This document shows, in pieces, positions 17,841-27,890 of a DNA stretch of 64,000 nucleotides. Under the pieces are notes generated by a model. It was not told the origin of the DNA, did no database searches, and was given only the letters and a program-made list of their open reading frames with translations. The position numbers and the translations under genes are program-made. Source of the DNA: 13-2-20CM-66-19 sp963760225. GTDB taxonomy: Bacteria; Pseudomonadota; Gammaproteobacteria; Steroidobacterales; Steroidobacteraceae. The DNA is taken from assembly GCA_963760225.1 (NCBI GenBank), contig CAVXCD010000003.1, positions 1,240,001 through 1,304,000 on the forward strand. Reading direction: 5' to 3'. Every line of letters begins with the position of its first letter. Positions within the stretch are counted from its first letter, which is position 1.

Positions 17841-18939
17841 CGTACATGGTGTGCAGCGCGTCGATGTCGGCGACGCGCACGCACTCGTTGACCTTGTGGA
17901 TGGAGGCGTTGACCACGCCGAGCTCCACCACCTCGGTGCCCAGCGGGGCGATGAAGCGGCCGTCGGACGTGCCTCCGCCGGTCGAGAGCTGCGGCGCGGT
18001 TCCGGTCACCTGCGCCACCGCGTCGGCGACCGCCGCGCACAGTCGCCCGGGTGGGGTGTAGAACGGCTCGCCCGATACGTACCACTCGAGTGTGTAGCGC
18101 ACCCCGTGGCGGCGCAGGATATCCTCGACCGTGACCTTGAGGCCCGCGAGCGTCTGCACCGGCGAGTAGCGCAGGTTGAAGCGCGCCTTGAGCTCACCGG
18201 GAATCACGTTCGGCGCACCGGTTCCCGCGTTCAGGTTGGAGACCTGGAAGGTGGTCGGCTGGAAGTGCTCGGTTCCCTGGTCCCAGGTGCGGCTGGTGAG
18301 CTCGGCCAGCGCGGGGGCGAGCGCGTGCACCGGATTCTCCGCCAGGTGCGGGTAGGCGACGTGGCCTTGCACCCCGTGCACGGTGAGGCGAGCGCTGAGC
18401 GAGCCGCGCCGCCCGACCTTGATGGTGTCGCCGACGGTGCGCTCGCTCGAGGGCTCGCCCATGACGCACCAGTCGATGCGCTCGCCGCGCTCGGCGAGCC
18501 GCTGCACCACGCGCCGCGTGCCGTCGACCGAGGGTCCTTCCTCGTCGCTGGTGATGAGGAAGGCGATGGAGCCACGGTGCTGCGGGTGCCGTCGCACGAA
18601 ATCCTCCGTTGCGGTCAGCATCGCCGCGAGCCCGCTCTTCATGTCCGCCGCCCCGCGGCCGTAGAGCATACCGTCGTGGACCGCGGGCACGAACGGGTCG
18701 CCGCGCCACTCCTCGAGCGGGCCGGTCGGTACGACGTCGGTGTGCCCGGCGAAGCAGAACAGCGGTGCCGCCGCGCCGCGCCGCGCCCAGAAATTCTGCA
18801 CGCTGCCGAAGGGCAGCCACTCGATGTCAAACCCCACCGCCGCGAGGCGCTCGGTCATGAGCTGCTGGCAGCCCTCGTCGGCCGGGGTGACGGAGCGGCG
18901 GCGCAGCAGATTCTCGGTCAGCTCGACAGTTTCAGACAT
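17812..18939 (-). CDS. dapE: Succinyl-diaminopimelate desuccinylase
   Basis: 375 residues, normal length. M20 peptidase-family zinc ligands are visible in FAGHTDVVP, GRGAADMKSG, SDEEGPS and near the C-terminus in ELGVVNASIHKVNE. It makes LL-diaminopimelate in lysine and cell-wall synthesis. dapD lies at 36 kb in the same window. It is divergent from pstS. Confidence 0.96.
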   Translation of the reverse strand: MSETVELTENLLRRRSVTPADEGCQQLMTERLAAVGFDIEWLPFGSVQNFWARRGAAAPLFCFAGHTDVVPTGPLEEWRGDPFVPAVHDGMLYGRGAADMKSGLAAMLTATEDFVRRHPQHRGSIAFLITSDEEGPSVDGTRRVVQRLAERGERIDWCVMGEPSSERTVGDTIKVGRRGSLSARLTVHGVQGHVAYPHLAENPVHALAPALAELTSRTWDQGTEHFQPTTFQVSNLNAGTGAPNVIPGELKARFNLRYSPVQTLAGLKVTVEDILRRHGVRYTLEWYVSGEPFYTPPGRLCAAVADAVAQVTGTAPQLSTGGGTSDGRFIAPLGTEVVELGVVNASIHKVNECVRVADIDALHTMYVNVLRNLLV

Positions 18940-19033
18940 CAGTGAGGTACCCGTGCTTACGTCATGCGCCTGTAAAGTGTTGCGACAAGACTGTACGCCA
19001 GCATGCGGAAAGACCTCGGCATTAGTGTCGCGA

Positions 19034-19078
19034 CTGCCGTTTCGGTGTCATGAGAGCGTCACATTACTGTCATTTAAT
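19034..19078 (+). promoter_or_regulatory. PHO box array and -10 element upstream of pstS
   Basis: Four seven-base units with an 11-base period: ctgccgt (19034), gtgtcat (19045), gcgtcac (19056) and an exact ctgtcat (19067). A tttaat at 19073-19078 sits 10 bases after the third unit, the spacing expected between a PHO box and the -10 in PhoB promoters. It begins about 95 bases before the pstS ATG. This is the best PHO box in the window. Confidence 0.75.
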
Positions 19079-19129
19079 GCGCGCCTGAAGTGGTTGCGCG
19101 ATCGGCCACGGCATGCGAGGAGTGAGATC

Positions 19130-20162
19130 ATGACTTGTTTCAGTACCAAGCGCTTGCTGCTGAGCATACTGGCCGCCGCGGTCTCGCTGGGTGCGACAGC
19201 CGCGGACATCTCCGGCGCCGGCGCCACGTTTCCCTACCCGATCTATTCGAAGTGGGCCGATGCCTACAAGCAGCAGACCGGCATCGGCCTGAACTACCAG
19301 TCGATCGGCTCGGGCGGTGGCATCAAGCAGATCAAGGCGAAGACGGTGACCTTCGGCGCGTCCGACATGCCGCTCGAAGCCGAAGGATCTGCAGGAATCG
19401 GGGCTGGTGCAGTTCCCGATGATCATCGGCGGGGTGGTGCCGGTGGTGAACGTCAAGGGGGTGCAGGGCGGCCAGATGGTGCTCGACGGCGCCACGATCG
19501 CCGCCATCTACCTGGGCGACATCACCAAGTGGAACGATGCGCGCATCAAGAAGCTCAATCCCGACCTCGCTCTGCCGGCAACCGCGATCGCGCCGATCTA
19601 CCGCTCGGACGGCTCCGGTACGAATTTCCTGTTCTCGAACTACCTGTCGAAGCACCTTGCCGAAGTTCAAGGACACCATCGGCGCGAACACCTCGGTGCA
19701 GTGGCCGGTGGGCATCGGCGCCAAGGGCAACGAGGGTGTTGCCAACATGACGGCGCAGACCGACGGGGCGATCGGCTACGTCGAGTACGCCTACGCCAAG
19801 CAGAACAAGATGGCCTACACGGACCTGATCAACTCCGTCGGCAAGAAGGTCGCGCCGGATGCGGACTCGTTCCAGGCCGCGGCGCCAATGCCGACTGGGC
19901 GCATGCGCCCGGCTACTACCTGATTCTCACCAACCAGCCGGGCGAGAAGAGCTGGCCGATCACCGGGGCGAGCTTCATCCTGGTGTACAGCGTGCCGCCC
20001 GATCCGGCGGCCACCGCCGCGGCGCTCAAGTTCTTCGACTGGGCGTACAGGAACGGTGGCAAGATGGCAGCCGAACTTGACTACGTGCCGCTGCCCGAGA
20101 GCCTGGTCGGGCAGATCCGCGCGACCTGGAAGGCACAGATCAAGGGTGTCGCCGCGATGTGA
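19130..20162 (+). pseudogene. pstS: Phosphate ABC transporter substrate-binding protein PstS, three frameshifts
   Basis: A signal peptide (STKRLLLSILAAAVSLGATAA) leads into ADISGAGATFPYPIYSKWA, the PstS N-terminus. The frame then changes three times: one extra base near 19376 (then FPMIIGGVVPVVNV in the new frame), one extra near 19652-19660 (then GANTSVQWPVGIGAKGNEG), and one missing near 19884 (then YYLILTNQPGEKSWPITG). Correcting these gives a continuous PstS of about 343 residues ending in GVAAM with all conserved blocks. There are no nonsense mutations within the blocks, so sequencing error or very recent decay are the choices. It would be the periplasmic phosphate receptor of the Pst transporter. 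Confidence 0.88.
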
Positions 20163-20179
20163 GACCTCGCGCGCCGGCG

Positions 20180-20212
20180 CGGCGCCGGGGCGGCGCCGGA
20201 GCGGCGCCAGGC
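20180..20212. repeat. GC-rich 11-base tandem repeat between pstS and pstC
   Basis: cggcgcc occurs at 20180, 20191 and 20202 with an exact 11-base period (about three units). The units are self-complementary (ggcgcc), so the mRNA could fold here and reduce expression of the membrane genes relative to pstS, a common arrangement in transporter operons. The role is inferred. Confidence 0.5.
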
Positions 20213-20278
20213 GTGCGCGGTGAGTGATGAGCGGCGTACAGCGGCGTGCGCCCGCGCTGCCGGAGGTTGCCGTCCGCG

Positions 20279-21247
20279 ATGAACACAGTGGCTGCGATCG
20301 ATCCGCGACACGCCGCGGGACAGCGCTGGCGCGAGCGGGTATTCCGGACCGCCACCTTCATCGCCGCAGTGCTGGTGCTGCTGCTGCTCGGCGGCGTGGC
20401 GGCGTCGCTCCTCATCGGAGCCTGGCCCGCGTTCGCGCACTTCAAGTTCACGTTTCTTACGCGCGAGATCTGGAACCCGGTGACCGAACAGTTCGGTGCG
20501 CTGGCGCCGATGTATGGCACGCTGGTCACCTCGTTCCTGGCGCTTCTGCTGGCGATCCCGGTCAGTTTCGGCATCGCCATCTTCCTCACCGAGCTGGCCC
20601 CGGTGTGGCTCAAGCGTCCGGTCGGCGTGGCGATCGAGCTGCTCGCCGCGGTGCCGAGCATCATCTTCGGGATCTGGGGGCTGTTCGTGCTGGCGCCGGT
20701 CCTGCAGCGCCACGTACAGCCCTGGCTGATCGAGGTGCTCGGGCCGCTGCCGATCGTCGGCCGGCTCTTCCAGGGGCCGCCGTTTGGCATCGGCGTGCTG
20801 ACGGCGAGCTTCGTGCTCGCGATCATGGTGATTCCCTTCATCTCGGCGGTGATGCGCGATGTCTTCGAGACCGTGCCTGATGTGCTCAAGGAGTCCGGCT
20901 ACGGCCTCGGCGCCACGACCTGGGAGGTCATCTGGCAGGTGGTGGTGCCGTACGCGCGTACCGGCATGATCGGCGGCGTCATGCTCGGTCTCGGCCGGGC
21001 GCTCGGCGAGACCATGGCGGTCACCTTCGTCATCGGCAACGCGCACCGCATCGGCGCATCGCTCCTCGCCCCGGGCACCACCATCTCCGCCTCCATCGCC
21101 AACGAGTTCACCGAGGCGGTGGGCGACCTGTACACCTCCTCGCTGATCGCGCTTGGGGCGCTGCTGTTCCTCATCACCTTCACGGTAATCGCCGCGGCGC
21201 GTTTCATGCTGCTGCGGCTCGAGCGTAAGGCGCTGTCCTCCGTATGA
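20279..21247 (+). CDS. pstC: Phosphate ABC transporter permease PstC
   Basis: 322 residues from ATG 20279, with ggagg about 12 bases upstream. Six hydrophobic helices and the permease coupling loop ESGYGLGATTWEVIWQVV, followed by GLGRALGETMAV, as in PstC. Overlaps pstA by 4 bases. Confidence 0.95.
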   Translation: MNTVAAIDPRHAAGQRWRERVFRTATFIAAVLVLLLLGGVAASLLIGAWPAFAHFKFTFLTREIWNPVTEQFGALAPMYGTLVTSFLALLLAIPVSFGIAIFLTELAPVWLKRPVGVAIELLAAVPSIIFGIWGLFVLAPVLQRHVQPWLIEVLGPLPIVGRLFQGPPFGIGVLTASFVLAIMVIPFISAVMRDVFETVPDVLKESGYGLGATTWEVIWQVVVPYARTGMIGGVMLGLGRALGETMAVTFVIGNAHRIGASLLAPGTTISASIANEFTEAVGDLYTSSLIALGALLFLITFTVIAAARFMLLRLERKALSSV

Positions 21248-22091
21248 GCCGCCGCCTGCTGCGCAAGCTCATCAACGTCCTGGCGCTGACGCTCTCGGGC
21301 ATCGCGACCGCCATCGGGCTGTTCTTTCTCGGCGCGATCCTCTGGACACTCATTCACAACGGCGTGGCCGGCATGTCGCCGCGCCTGTTCACCCAGATGA
21401 CGCCGCCGCCGGGCGGCAGCGGCGGGCTGCTGAACGCCATCTACGGCAGCGTCGTCATGACGGTGATCGGCATACTCATCGGCGGTCCCATCGGCATGCT
21501 GGCGGGGACCTACCTGGCGGAGTACGGGCGCACGGCGCGCATCAGTGCGGTCATTCGCTTCGTCAACGACGTGCTGCTGTCGGCGCCGTCGATCATCATC
21601 GGGCTGTTCGTGTACGAGGTGATGGTGGTGCGCATGGGGCATTTCTCGGCGATCGCCGGCGCGGTCGCCCTCGCCATCATCGCCATGCCGGTCACCGTGC
21701 GCACCACCGAGGACATGCTCAATCTCGTGCCGCAGGGCATGAAGGACGCCTCGACCGCGATGGGCGCCTACCACTGGCGCACCATCATGAGCGTGATCTA
21801 TCCGGCGGCGCGCAGCGGCATCGTCACCGGGCTGCTGCTCGCCGTGGCGCGCATCAGCGGCGAGACCGCGCCGCTGCTGTTTACCGCGCTGAACGACCAG
21901 TTCTGGAGCGGCAATCTCGCCGCGCCGATGGCCAACCTGCCGGTGGTGATCTTCCAGTTCGCGCTCAGTCCCTATCCCAACTGGCAGCAGCTCGCCTGGT
22001 CGGGGGCGCTCATCATCACCGCCAGCATCCTGCTGCTGAGCATCGCCGCGCGCCTGATCGTGTCCTCGCTCAATCCGGGGGGGCGGCGCTG

Positions 22092-22092
<1 letters not shown>
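21244..22092 (+). CDS. pstA: Phosphate ABC transporter permease PstA
   Basis: 282 residues, ATG overlapping the pstC stop. Six membrane helices; the coupling loop is KDASTAMGAYHWRTIMSV, followed by AVARISGETAPLLFTAL, as in PstA. The stop overlaps the next ATG by one base, implying translational coupling. Confidence 0.95.
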
Positions 22093-22901
<809 letters not shown>

Positions 22902-22913
22902 GAATGGGCGCAC

Positions 22914-23927
22914 ATGAACGACGAACCTGACGAGTCCCCTGCGCAGCGGCCGCGCTCGCCGCCCCCGGCCGAAGAGGCCGCCGCGCCGGGCGCGGTCGGC
23001 AACGGCGTGGCCGCGCGCACCGCGGCGTCGGAGGCTACGCCTGTCGCGGGCGCGGACAGCCCGCGCCGGCGGGTGTTCGAGGGCGGGTGGAACCTCAAGC
23101 CCAGCGGGCGCCTGCCGGCGGCCGCCGCGCCCGAGGCGGGGCTCACGCCAGCGCCGGAAGTCGCCGTCGAGAACCCGGTGTTCACCTGCCGCGCGGTGAA
23201 CGTGTCGTACGCCGGCAAACCCGCTCTGCGGGACGTGAGCGTCGACATCGGGCGGCGCCAGGTGCTCGCGATGATCGGGCCGTCGGGATGCGGCAAGTCG
23301 ACCTTCCTGCGCTGTCTTAATCGCATGAACGACACCATTCCCGGTGCGCGCGTCACCGGCACCATTCAGCTCGACGGACGCGACATCCACGACCGGGAGC
23401 TGGACGTGGTGCAGCTGCGGGCGCGCGTCGGCATGGTGTTCCAGAAGCCGAACCCATTTCCCAAGTCCATTTACGACAACGTCGCCTACGGGCCGCGCAT
23501 CCACGGGCTGGCGAGCAGCCGCGCGCATCTTGATGACATCGTCTGCAGCAGCCTGACGCGCGCCGGACTTTGGGACGAGGTCAAGGACCGGCTGACCAGT
23601 CCCGGCACGGGACTCTCAGGCGGGCAGCAGCAGCGGCTGTGCATCGCGCGCACCATCGCCGTGCAGCCGGAGGTCATCCTAATGGACGAGCCGTGCTCGG
23701 CGCTCGATCCGGTGGCCACTGCACGCATCGAGGATCTCATCGACGAGCTGCGCGGCAGTTACGCCATCGTCATCGTCACCCATTCCATGCAGCAGGCGGC
23801 GCGCGTCTCGCAGCGTACCGCGTATTTCCATCTCGGCGAGCTCATCGAGGTGGGCGATACCGACCGCGTATTCACCAATCCGCGCCACCGCCTCACCGAG
23901 GATTACATCACCGGGCGCTTCGGCTGA
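22914..23927 (+). CDS. pstB: Phosphate ABC transporter ATPase PstB (second copy), long N-terminus
   Basis: 337 residues. Residues from about 88 onward are a complete PstB with Walker A GPSGCGKST, the canonical Q-loop QKPNPFPKSIYDNV, LSGGQQQRLCIAR and ILMDEPCSALDP. The first 85 residues are Ala/Pro/Glu-rich and have no counterpart; in-frame GTG codons near 23074 (VFEGGW) and 23179 (VFTCRA) are possible true starts. It lies 12 bases after the first pstB. It is the more typical copy, and the two may form a heterodimer or serve different conditions. Confidence 0.92.
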   Translation: MNDEPDESPAQRPRSPPPAEEAAAPGAVGNGVAARTAASEATPVAGADSPRRRVFEGGWNLKPSGRLPAAAAPEAGLTPAPEVAVENPVFTCRAVNVSYAGKPALRDVSVDIGRRQVLAMIGPSGCGKSTFLRCLNRMNDTIPGARVTGTIQLDGRDIHDRELDVVQLRARVGMVFQKPNPFPKSIYDNVAYGPRIHGLASSRAHLDDIVCSSLTRAGLWDEVKDRLTSPGTGLSGGQQQRLCIARTIAVQPEVILMDEPCSALDPVATARIEDLIDELRGSYAIVIVTHSMQQAARVSQRTAYFHLGELIEVGDTDRVFTNPRHRLTEDYITGRFG

Positions 23928-23937
23928 GGCGAAAAAA

Positions 23938-23963
23938 ATAGGGCCCGCAGGTGCGGGCCCTAT
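23938..23963. terminator. Intrinsic terminator between pstB2 and the porin gene
   Basis: A perfect 12-base stem atagggcccgca / tgcgggccctat with a 2-base loop. On the minus strand it is followed by a run of seven T (23932-23938 complement), making it a strong terminator for the porin; on the plus strand the tail is weaker but the hairpin can still end the pst transcript. Confidence 0.88.
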
Positions 23964-24003
23964 GCTTTGCCGGCAGATGGCGCCGGCGCGAGTCGCGCTG
24001 GCT

Positions 24004-25470
24004 TCAGAACCTGAAGCGAATACCCATGGTGGTGGTGACGGTCGAGGCGCTGCTCGTGGTGGAGACACCCTTCACCGGATCGGTGAGCTGGTAGCCGGCG
24101 GCGAGGCCGTCCTCTACTTCGCTCCAGAAGGTGCCGATGTAGGCGTCGAAGCGCTTGCTGAAACGGTAATCGAGCAGCGCCGAGGCGGTGTTCTCCATGC
24201 CGCTGCAGCCGCTGCTGATGCTGCTCGAGCAGCCCGCATCCTTGCCGGTGGCGTAGCTGTTCTGCTTGTAGCCGTAGTAGGCGGCAATGAAATCCAGCTG
24301 CGGGGTGATCGGCCACTTGAGGCCGGCCCAGTACACCTGCAGGGTTTTGTTGATGTCGTAGGTCGAATGGGGGCCGCTTTGCACATTGACGTACGCCAGC
24401 ACGTAGCCGCCGATGATCACTTGGCCGGGGTCATACGGGTTGCTCGGATTGGCGAAACTGATGTGCTCGTACCCGGCATACAAGGTCGGTGCGGGGGCGC
24501 CGAAGTTGTACGACGCCATGACGGCGTAGGTGGTGTTGTCCGAGATGGTTCCCGACAGCGAGTTGCTCGAGGAGAAGCACTGCGCCCCGGCCGGGTTGGC
24601 CGGCGGTGTAACCGAGGTCTGGCACATGGTCGCAAGCCCCGAGACCTGGTCGGCGCTCAGCGCGCTCACCGACACCGCGTCGTACTTCTTGGCGTAATAG
24701 CCATCGATCGAGGCCCCGGCGAAATCTGCCCCGGCAGTCACTTGCGCGGCCGTGTTGGTCGAGCCGTTGGAGCCGGAGAACTGGTACAACGCCCCAAGAT
24801 GCAGCCAGTCGTATTTAGCGGTGTACTTGAGCGACTGATCGAGACGGCGGTCCTCGGTGTCGCCACCGCCCGCGGTGGTCCCGGAGAAGCCGATGAGCGA
24901 GAACGCCTGGCTCGCCCCGGTCGGATCGTACTTGGCGATGCCATCGGCGAGCGGGGTGGGGTGCCGCCCGAAGGTGAGCGAGCCGTAGGTCGGGGAGCTG
25001 AACCCCACGTAGGCGGCCCCGGCAAACAGCTGCCCGGCGACACTGGTGTCAACGTTGGTGGTCTGATAGGCGAGCGCCTTGCCGTTGTTGAGCACCACGG
25101 ATTTCAATCCATCGCTGATGTCGCCCGACTGCGGATTGAAGAAGGTTTCGAGGCGAAACACGCCGGCCCAGTCGCCGATGAGCGGCTCATTGCCGGCGAG
25201 CCCGATGCGCGACTGGGACAGGTTGCTCGGGGTGACGGCCGTCACCGAGCCGTTGCTGTTCTTGGTGATCGGCGCTTCGGTGCCGGCCGGGAAGTAATCG
25301 CTCGCCGGCACACCGTGCGTCTGGTACTGCAGGCCGATGTCGACCGCTCCGTAGAGCGTGATGCCCTTCCAGGTGAGGCTGTCATCGGAAGTGGAGGGTG
25401 AGTTCTGCGCCTGCGCCACGCCTGCGCACGCCAGCAACGCTGTAAACAGACAAGCACGCATAGGTCCCAT
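24004..25470 (-). CDS. Outer-membrane porin, probable PHO regulon member
   Basis: 488 residues. Start ATG 25470 with agggga 7 bases upstream. A signal peptide ends at AGVAQAQ, then SLTWKGITLYGAVDIGLQYQTHG, the first strand of the Gram-negative general porin family, and a C-terminal strand ending TTTMGIRFRF with the terminal Phe needed for barrel insertion. It sits opposite the pst operon, with a PHO box array in front of it, so it probably admits phosphate or phosphorylated solutes, as PhoE does in enterics. A paralog lies at 33997-35397. Confidence 0.88.
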   Translation of the reverse strand: MGPMRACLFTALLACAGVAQAQNSPSTSDDSLTWKGITLYGAVDIGLQYQTHGVPASDYFPAGTEAPITKNSNGSVTAVTPSNLSQSRIGLAGNEPLIGDWAGVFRLETFFNPQSGDISDGLKSVVLNNGKALAYQTTNVDTSVAGQLFAGAAYVGFSSPTYGSLTFGRHPTPLADGIAKYDPTGASQAFSLIGFSGTTAGGGDTEDRRLDQSLKYTAKYDWLHLGALYQFSGSNGSTNTAAQVTAGADFAGASIDGYYAKKYDAVSVSALSADQVSGLATMCQTSVTPPANPAGAQCFSSSNSLSGTISDNTTYAVMASYNFGAPAPTLYAGYEHISFANPSNPYDPGQVIIGGYVLAYVNVQSGPHSTYDINKTLQVYWAGLKWPITPQLDFIAAYYGYKQNSYATGKDAGCSSSISSGCSGMENTASALLDYRFSKRFDAYIGTFWSEVEDGLAAGYQLTDPVKGVSTTSSASTVTTTMGIRFRF

Positions 25471-25776
25471 CTTCGAATCCCCTGGTTGTTGATGCGTATT
25501 TACGACGCCGCGCCACGAGGCGGTCTTCCACGTAAGGCCGCCTACTGTGCTTCAGATGTATGACACTCAGAATGCAGCGACATGACAGTTCTGTTACATG
25601 CTCAGGCGTGGCAGAACCTCTTACCTTGCATCACGCGGGGCTGCGCCTCGGGCCGGCATGAAATGGGGTAAACTCTTCTTGATCAATAGCTTAGCAATTC
25701 GATGGCGATTTCTGAACGGACTTTAATCGGGCATTTGCCGCAGATTAATCGCGCTGTGATCTCCTCTCGTACCATC
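25471..25776. other. Divergent intergenic region: porin and response regulator promoters
   Basis: About 306 bases. The porin half holds the PHO box array (listed separately). In the half next to the response regulator no convincing -10/-35 pair was seen. The stretch around 25680-25700 is AT-rich and is the likeliest promoter location. Confidence 0.4.
25549..25588 (-). promoter_or_regulatory. PHO box array upstream of the porin
   Basis: Read on the minus strand: CTGTCAT (25588-25582, exact), CTGCATT (25577-25571), GTGTCAT (25566-25560) and CTGAAGC (25555-25549), with an 11-base period and 4-base gaps. Two of the units are exact or one base off the consensus. It lies about 80-120 bases before the porin ATG and points towards it. 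Confidence 0.7.
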
Positions 25777-26457
25777 ATGAGACTGCTCCTGGTAGAGGAT
25801 GAGAAGAAGGTATCCGACCTCGTGGCGCGGGCGCTGCGGGCGGAGCGTTACGCGGTCGACGTGGCGGACGACGGACAACAGGGCTGGGAGCTCGCCCAGA
25901 GCTATGACTACGACCTGATCATTCTCGACCTGATGCTGCCGCACATGAGCGGCGAAGAACTCCTGCGGCGCGTCCGGCGCCGCAACCACCAGGTGCCGAT
26001 CCTCATTCTCACCGCGCGCGGTACCACCGAGGAGAAGGTGCAGAATTTCGAGGCGGGCGCGGATGACTATCTCACCAAGCCGTTCGCCTTCGCGGAGCTG
26101 GTGATGCGGGTCAAGGCGCTGCTGCGACGCGGACCGATCACGCGCTCGAGCGTGCTGCGCGTGGCGGATCTCGAAGTCGATCGCTTCACCCAGCAGGTGC
26201 GCCGCGGCGGCCGCAGGATCGAGCTCACGCCCAAGGAGTACTCGCTGCTCGAGTACCTGGCCGCCAATCCCGGCCGGGTATGTTCGCGCACCATGATCAT
26301 CGAGCACGTGTGGGACCAGAGCTTCGAAGGTCTCACGAACATCGTCGACGTCTACGTACGGCACCTGCGGGCCAAGGTCGACGATCCCTTCCCGGTGAAG
26401 CTGATCCGCACCGTGCGCGGCGTCGGTTACGGCCTCAGCGAGACGCTGGAGTTATGA
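25777..26457 (+). CDS. OmpR-family response regulator
   Basis: 226 residues from ATG 25777 (MRLLLVEDE). Receiver with phosphoacceptor D51 in LIILDLMLPHMSG and TKPFAFAEL, followed by a winged helix (ELTPKEYSLLEYLAANPG, TNIVDVYVRHLRAKVD). It resembles the CusR/CopR group. It overlaps the kinase gene by 4 bases and is followed by an RND pump operon, which it most likely controls. The signal is unknown. Confidence 0.93.
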   Translation: MRLLLVEDEKKVSDLVARALRAERYAVDVADDGQQGWELAQSYDYDLIILDLMLPHMSGEELLRRVRRRNHQVPILILTARGTTEEKVQNFEAGADDYLTKPFAFAELVMRVKALLRRGPITRSSVLRVADLEVDRFTQQVRRGGRRIELTPKEYSLLEYLAANPGRVCSRTMIIEHVWDQSFEGLTNIVDVYVRHLRAKVDDPFPVKLIRTVRGVGYGLSETLEL

Positions 26458-27875
26458 ACACGCGCTCGCTGAGCTTTCGCCTGGTGGCCTGGTACGCCGG
26501 CGTGCTGCTGTCGGTGTTCGTGCTGCTGGGCGCGCTCACCTTCCTGTTCCTGCGCCACTACCTGGAAGCGAACCTGCTCGACACCCAGGCGCGCCGCGCC
26601 CGGCAGATCGCCGACACCCTGGTGGCGCACGCCAGCCGCGCCGACGAGGGTGCGCTGCGCAGCCAGATCGAGAGCCTGTATTCGCCCGAGGTCAACGACC
26701 GCTTCATCCGCATCACGCGCGCCGACGGCACGGCGGTCTACGCCTCGGGAATGCCGCAGAACGGTCGCTTCGATCCGGCGCAGGTGCCAGCTCCCCGCGG
26801 CGACGCCGCCGGACAGTCGCGCAAGGTACGGCTCGCCGACGGCGCCACGCTGATGGTCGCCACGCGCGCTGCCGGCGGGGCGGACGGCAGCGGCTACCGC
26901 GTCGAGGTGGGCACCTCGGCGGACTCCGTCGACAATACCCTGGCGCACGTGCTGGTCATGCTCGCGGTCGGTCTGCCGGTAGCGGTGGCGGTCGCGGTGT
27001 CCGGCGGCTTCGTGCTGGTGCGCCGCGCGCTCGAGCCGGTCGAGCGCATCACCCGCAAGGCCGAAGAGATCACGCAGCACAACCTGAGCGAGCGGCTGCC
27101 GGTGGTGCAAAGCGGCGACGAGCTCGAGCGGCTGTCGGTGTCGCTCAATCACATGATCAACCGCCTCGAGGATGCCATCCACGGCTCCAAGCAGTTCGTC
27201 GCGGACGCCAGCCACGAGCTGCGCACGCCGCTCACGGTGATGCGCGGCGAGCTCGAGAGCCTCGCGCAGGACGCGCAGCTGCGGCGCGAGACGCGCGAGA
27301 CCCTGGGGAGCGTGCTGGAGGAGGTCGAGCGGCTGGCGAAGATCGTCGAGAGCCTGTTCGCGTTGTCACGGCTCGATGCCGGCGAGGCGCACGCCGAGTG
27401 GCTGCGCTTCGACCTCGCCGAGCTCGCCGCCACGACCGCCGAGCAGATGAGCCTGCTCGCCGAGGACAAGCAGGTGCGCGTCGACTGCGAGTCGACCCCG
27501 GGGGTGACGGTCGAAGGCGACCGCGCGCGCTTGAAGCAGGTGATCGTCAACCTGCTCGACAACGCCATCAAGTACACCCCGCGCGGCGGGCGCGTGCGGC
27601 TGTCGGTGCGCCGCGAATCGGGCTACGCCGTGCTCGACGTCGCGGACGACGGCATCGGCATCCCCGCCGAGGCGCTGCCGCACGTGTTCAAGCGCTTCTA
27701 TCGCGTCGATACCTCGCGCTCGCGCGAGCAGGGTGGGGCGGGTCTGGGGCTGGCGATCGTCGAGTCGATCTGCACCGCCCACGGGGCGATTGTGGAGGTC
27801 GCCAGCGCGCCCGGCCGCGGCAGCACGTTCCGCGTGCGCCAGCCGCTCGCCGGCGAGGCCGCCGCGCACGCTTAG
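26454..27875 (+). CDS. Sensor histidine kinase partner of the response regulator
   Basis: 473 residues. Membrane helices at about 10-33 and 163-190 enclose a periplasmic domain of about 130 residues; HAMP (about 187-240), then HisKA with H254 in ASHELRTPLT, and the ATPase domain (LLDNAIKYTPRGG, DDGIGIP, GGAGLGLAI). ATG 26454 overlaps the regulator stop. The periplasmic domain has no cysteine/histidine cluster pointing to a metal, so the stimulus cannot be guessed. Confidence 0.93.
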   Translation: MNTRSLSFRLVAWYAGVLLSVFVLLGALTFLFLRHYLEANLLDTQARRARQIADTLVAHASRADEGALRSQIESLYSPEVNDRFIRITRADGTAVYASGMPQNGRFDPAQVPAPRGDAAGQSRKVRLADGATLMVATRAAGGADGSGYRVEVGTSADSVDNTLAHVLVMLAVGLPVAVAVAVSGGFVLVRRALEPVERITRKAEEITQHNLSERLPVVQSGDELERLSVSLNHMINRLEDAIHGSKQFVADASHELRTPLTVMRGELESLAQDAQLRRETRETLGSVLEEVERLAKIVESLFALSRLDAGEAHAEWLRFDLAELAATTAEQMSLLAEDKQVRVDCESTPGVTVEGDRARLKQVIVNLLDNAIKYTPRGGRVRLSVRRESGYAVLDVADDGIGIPAEALPHVFKRFYRVDTSRSREQGGAGLGLAIVESICTAHGAIVEVASAPGRGSTFRVRQPLAGEAAAHA

Positions 27876-27890
27876 AGAGCGCACCGCCGC

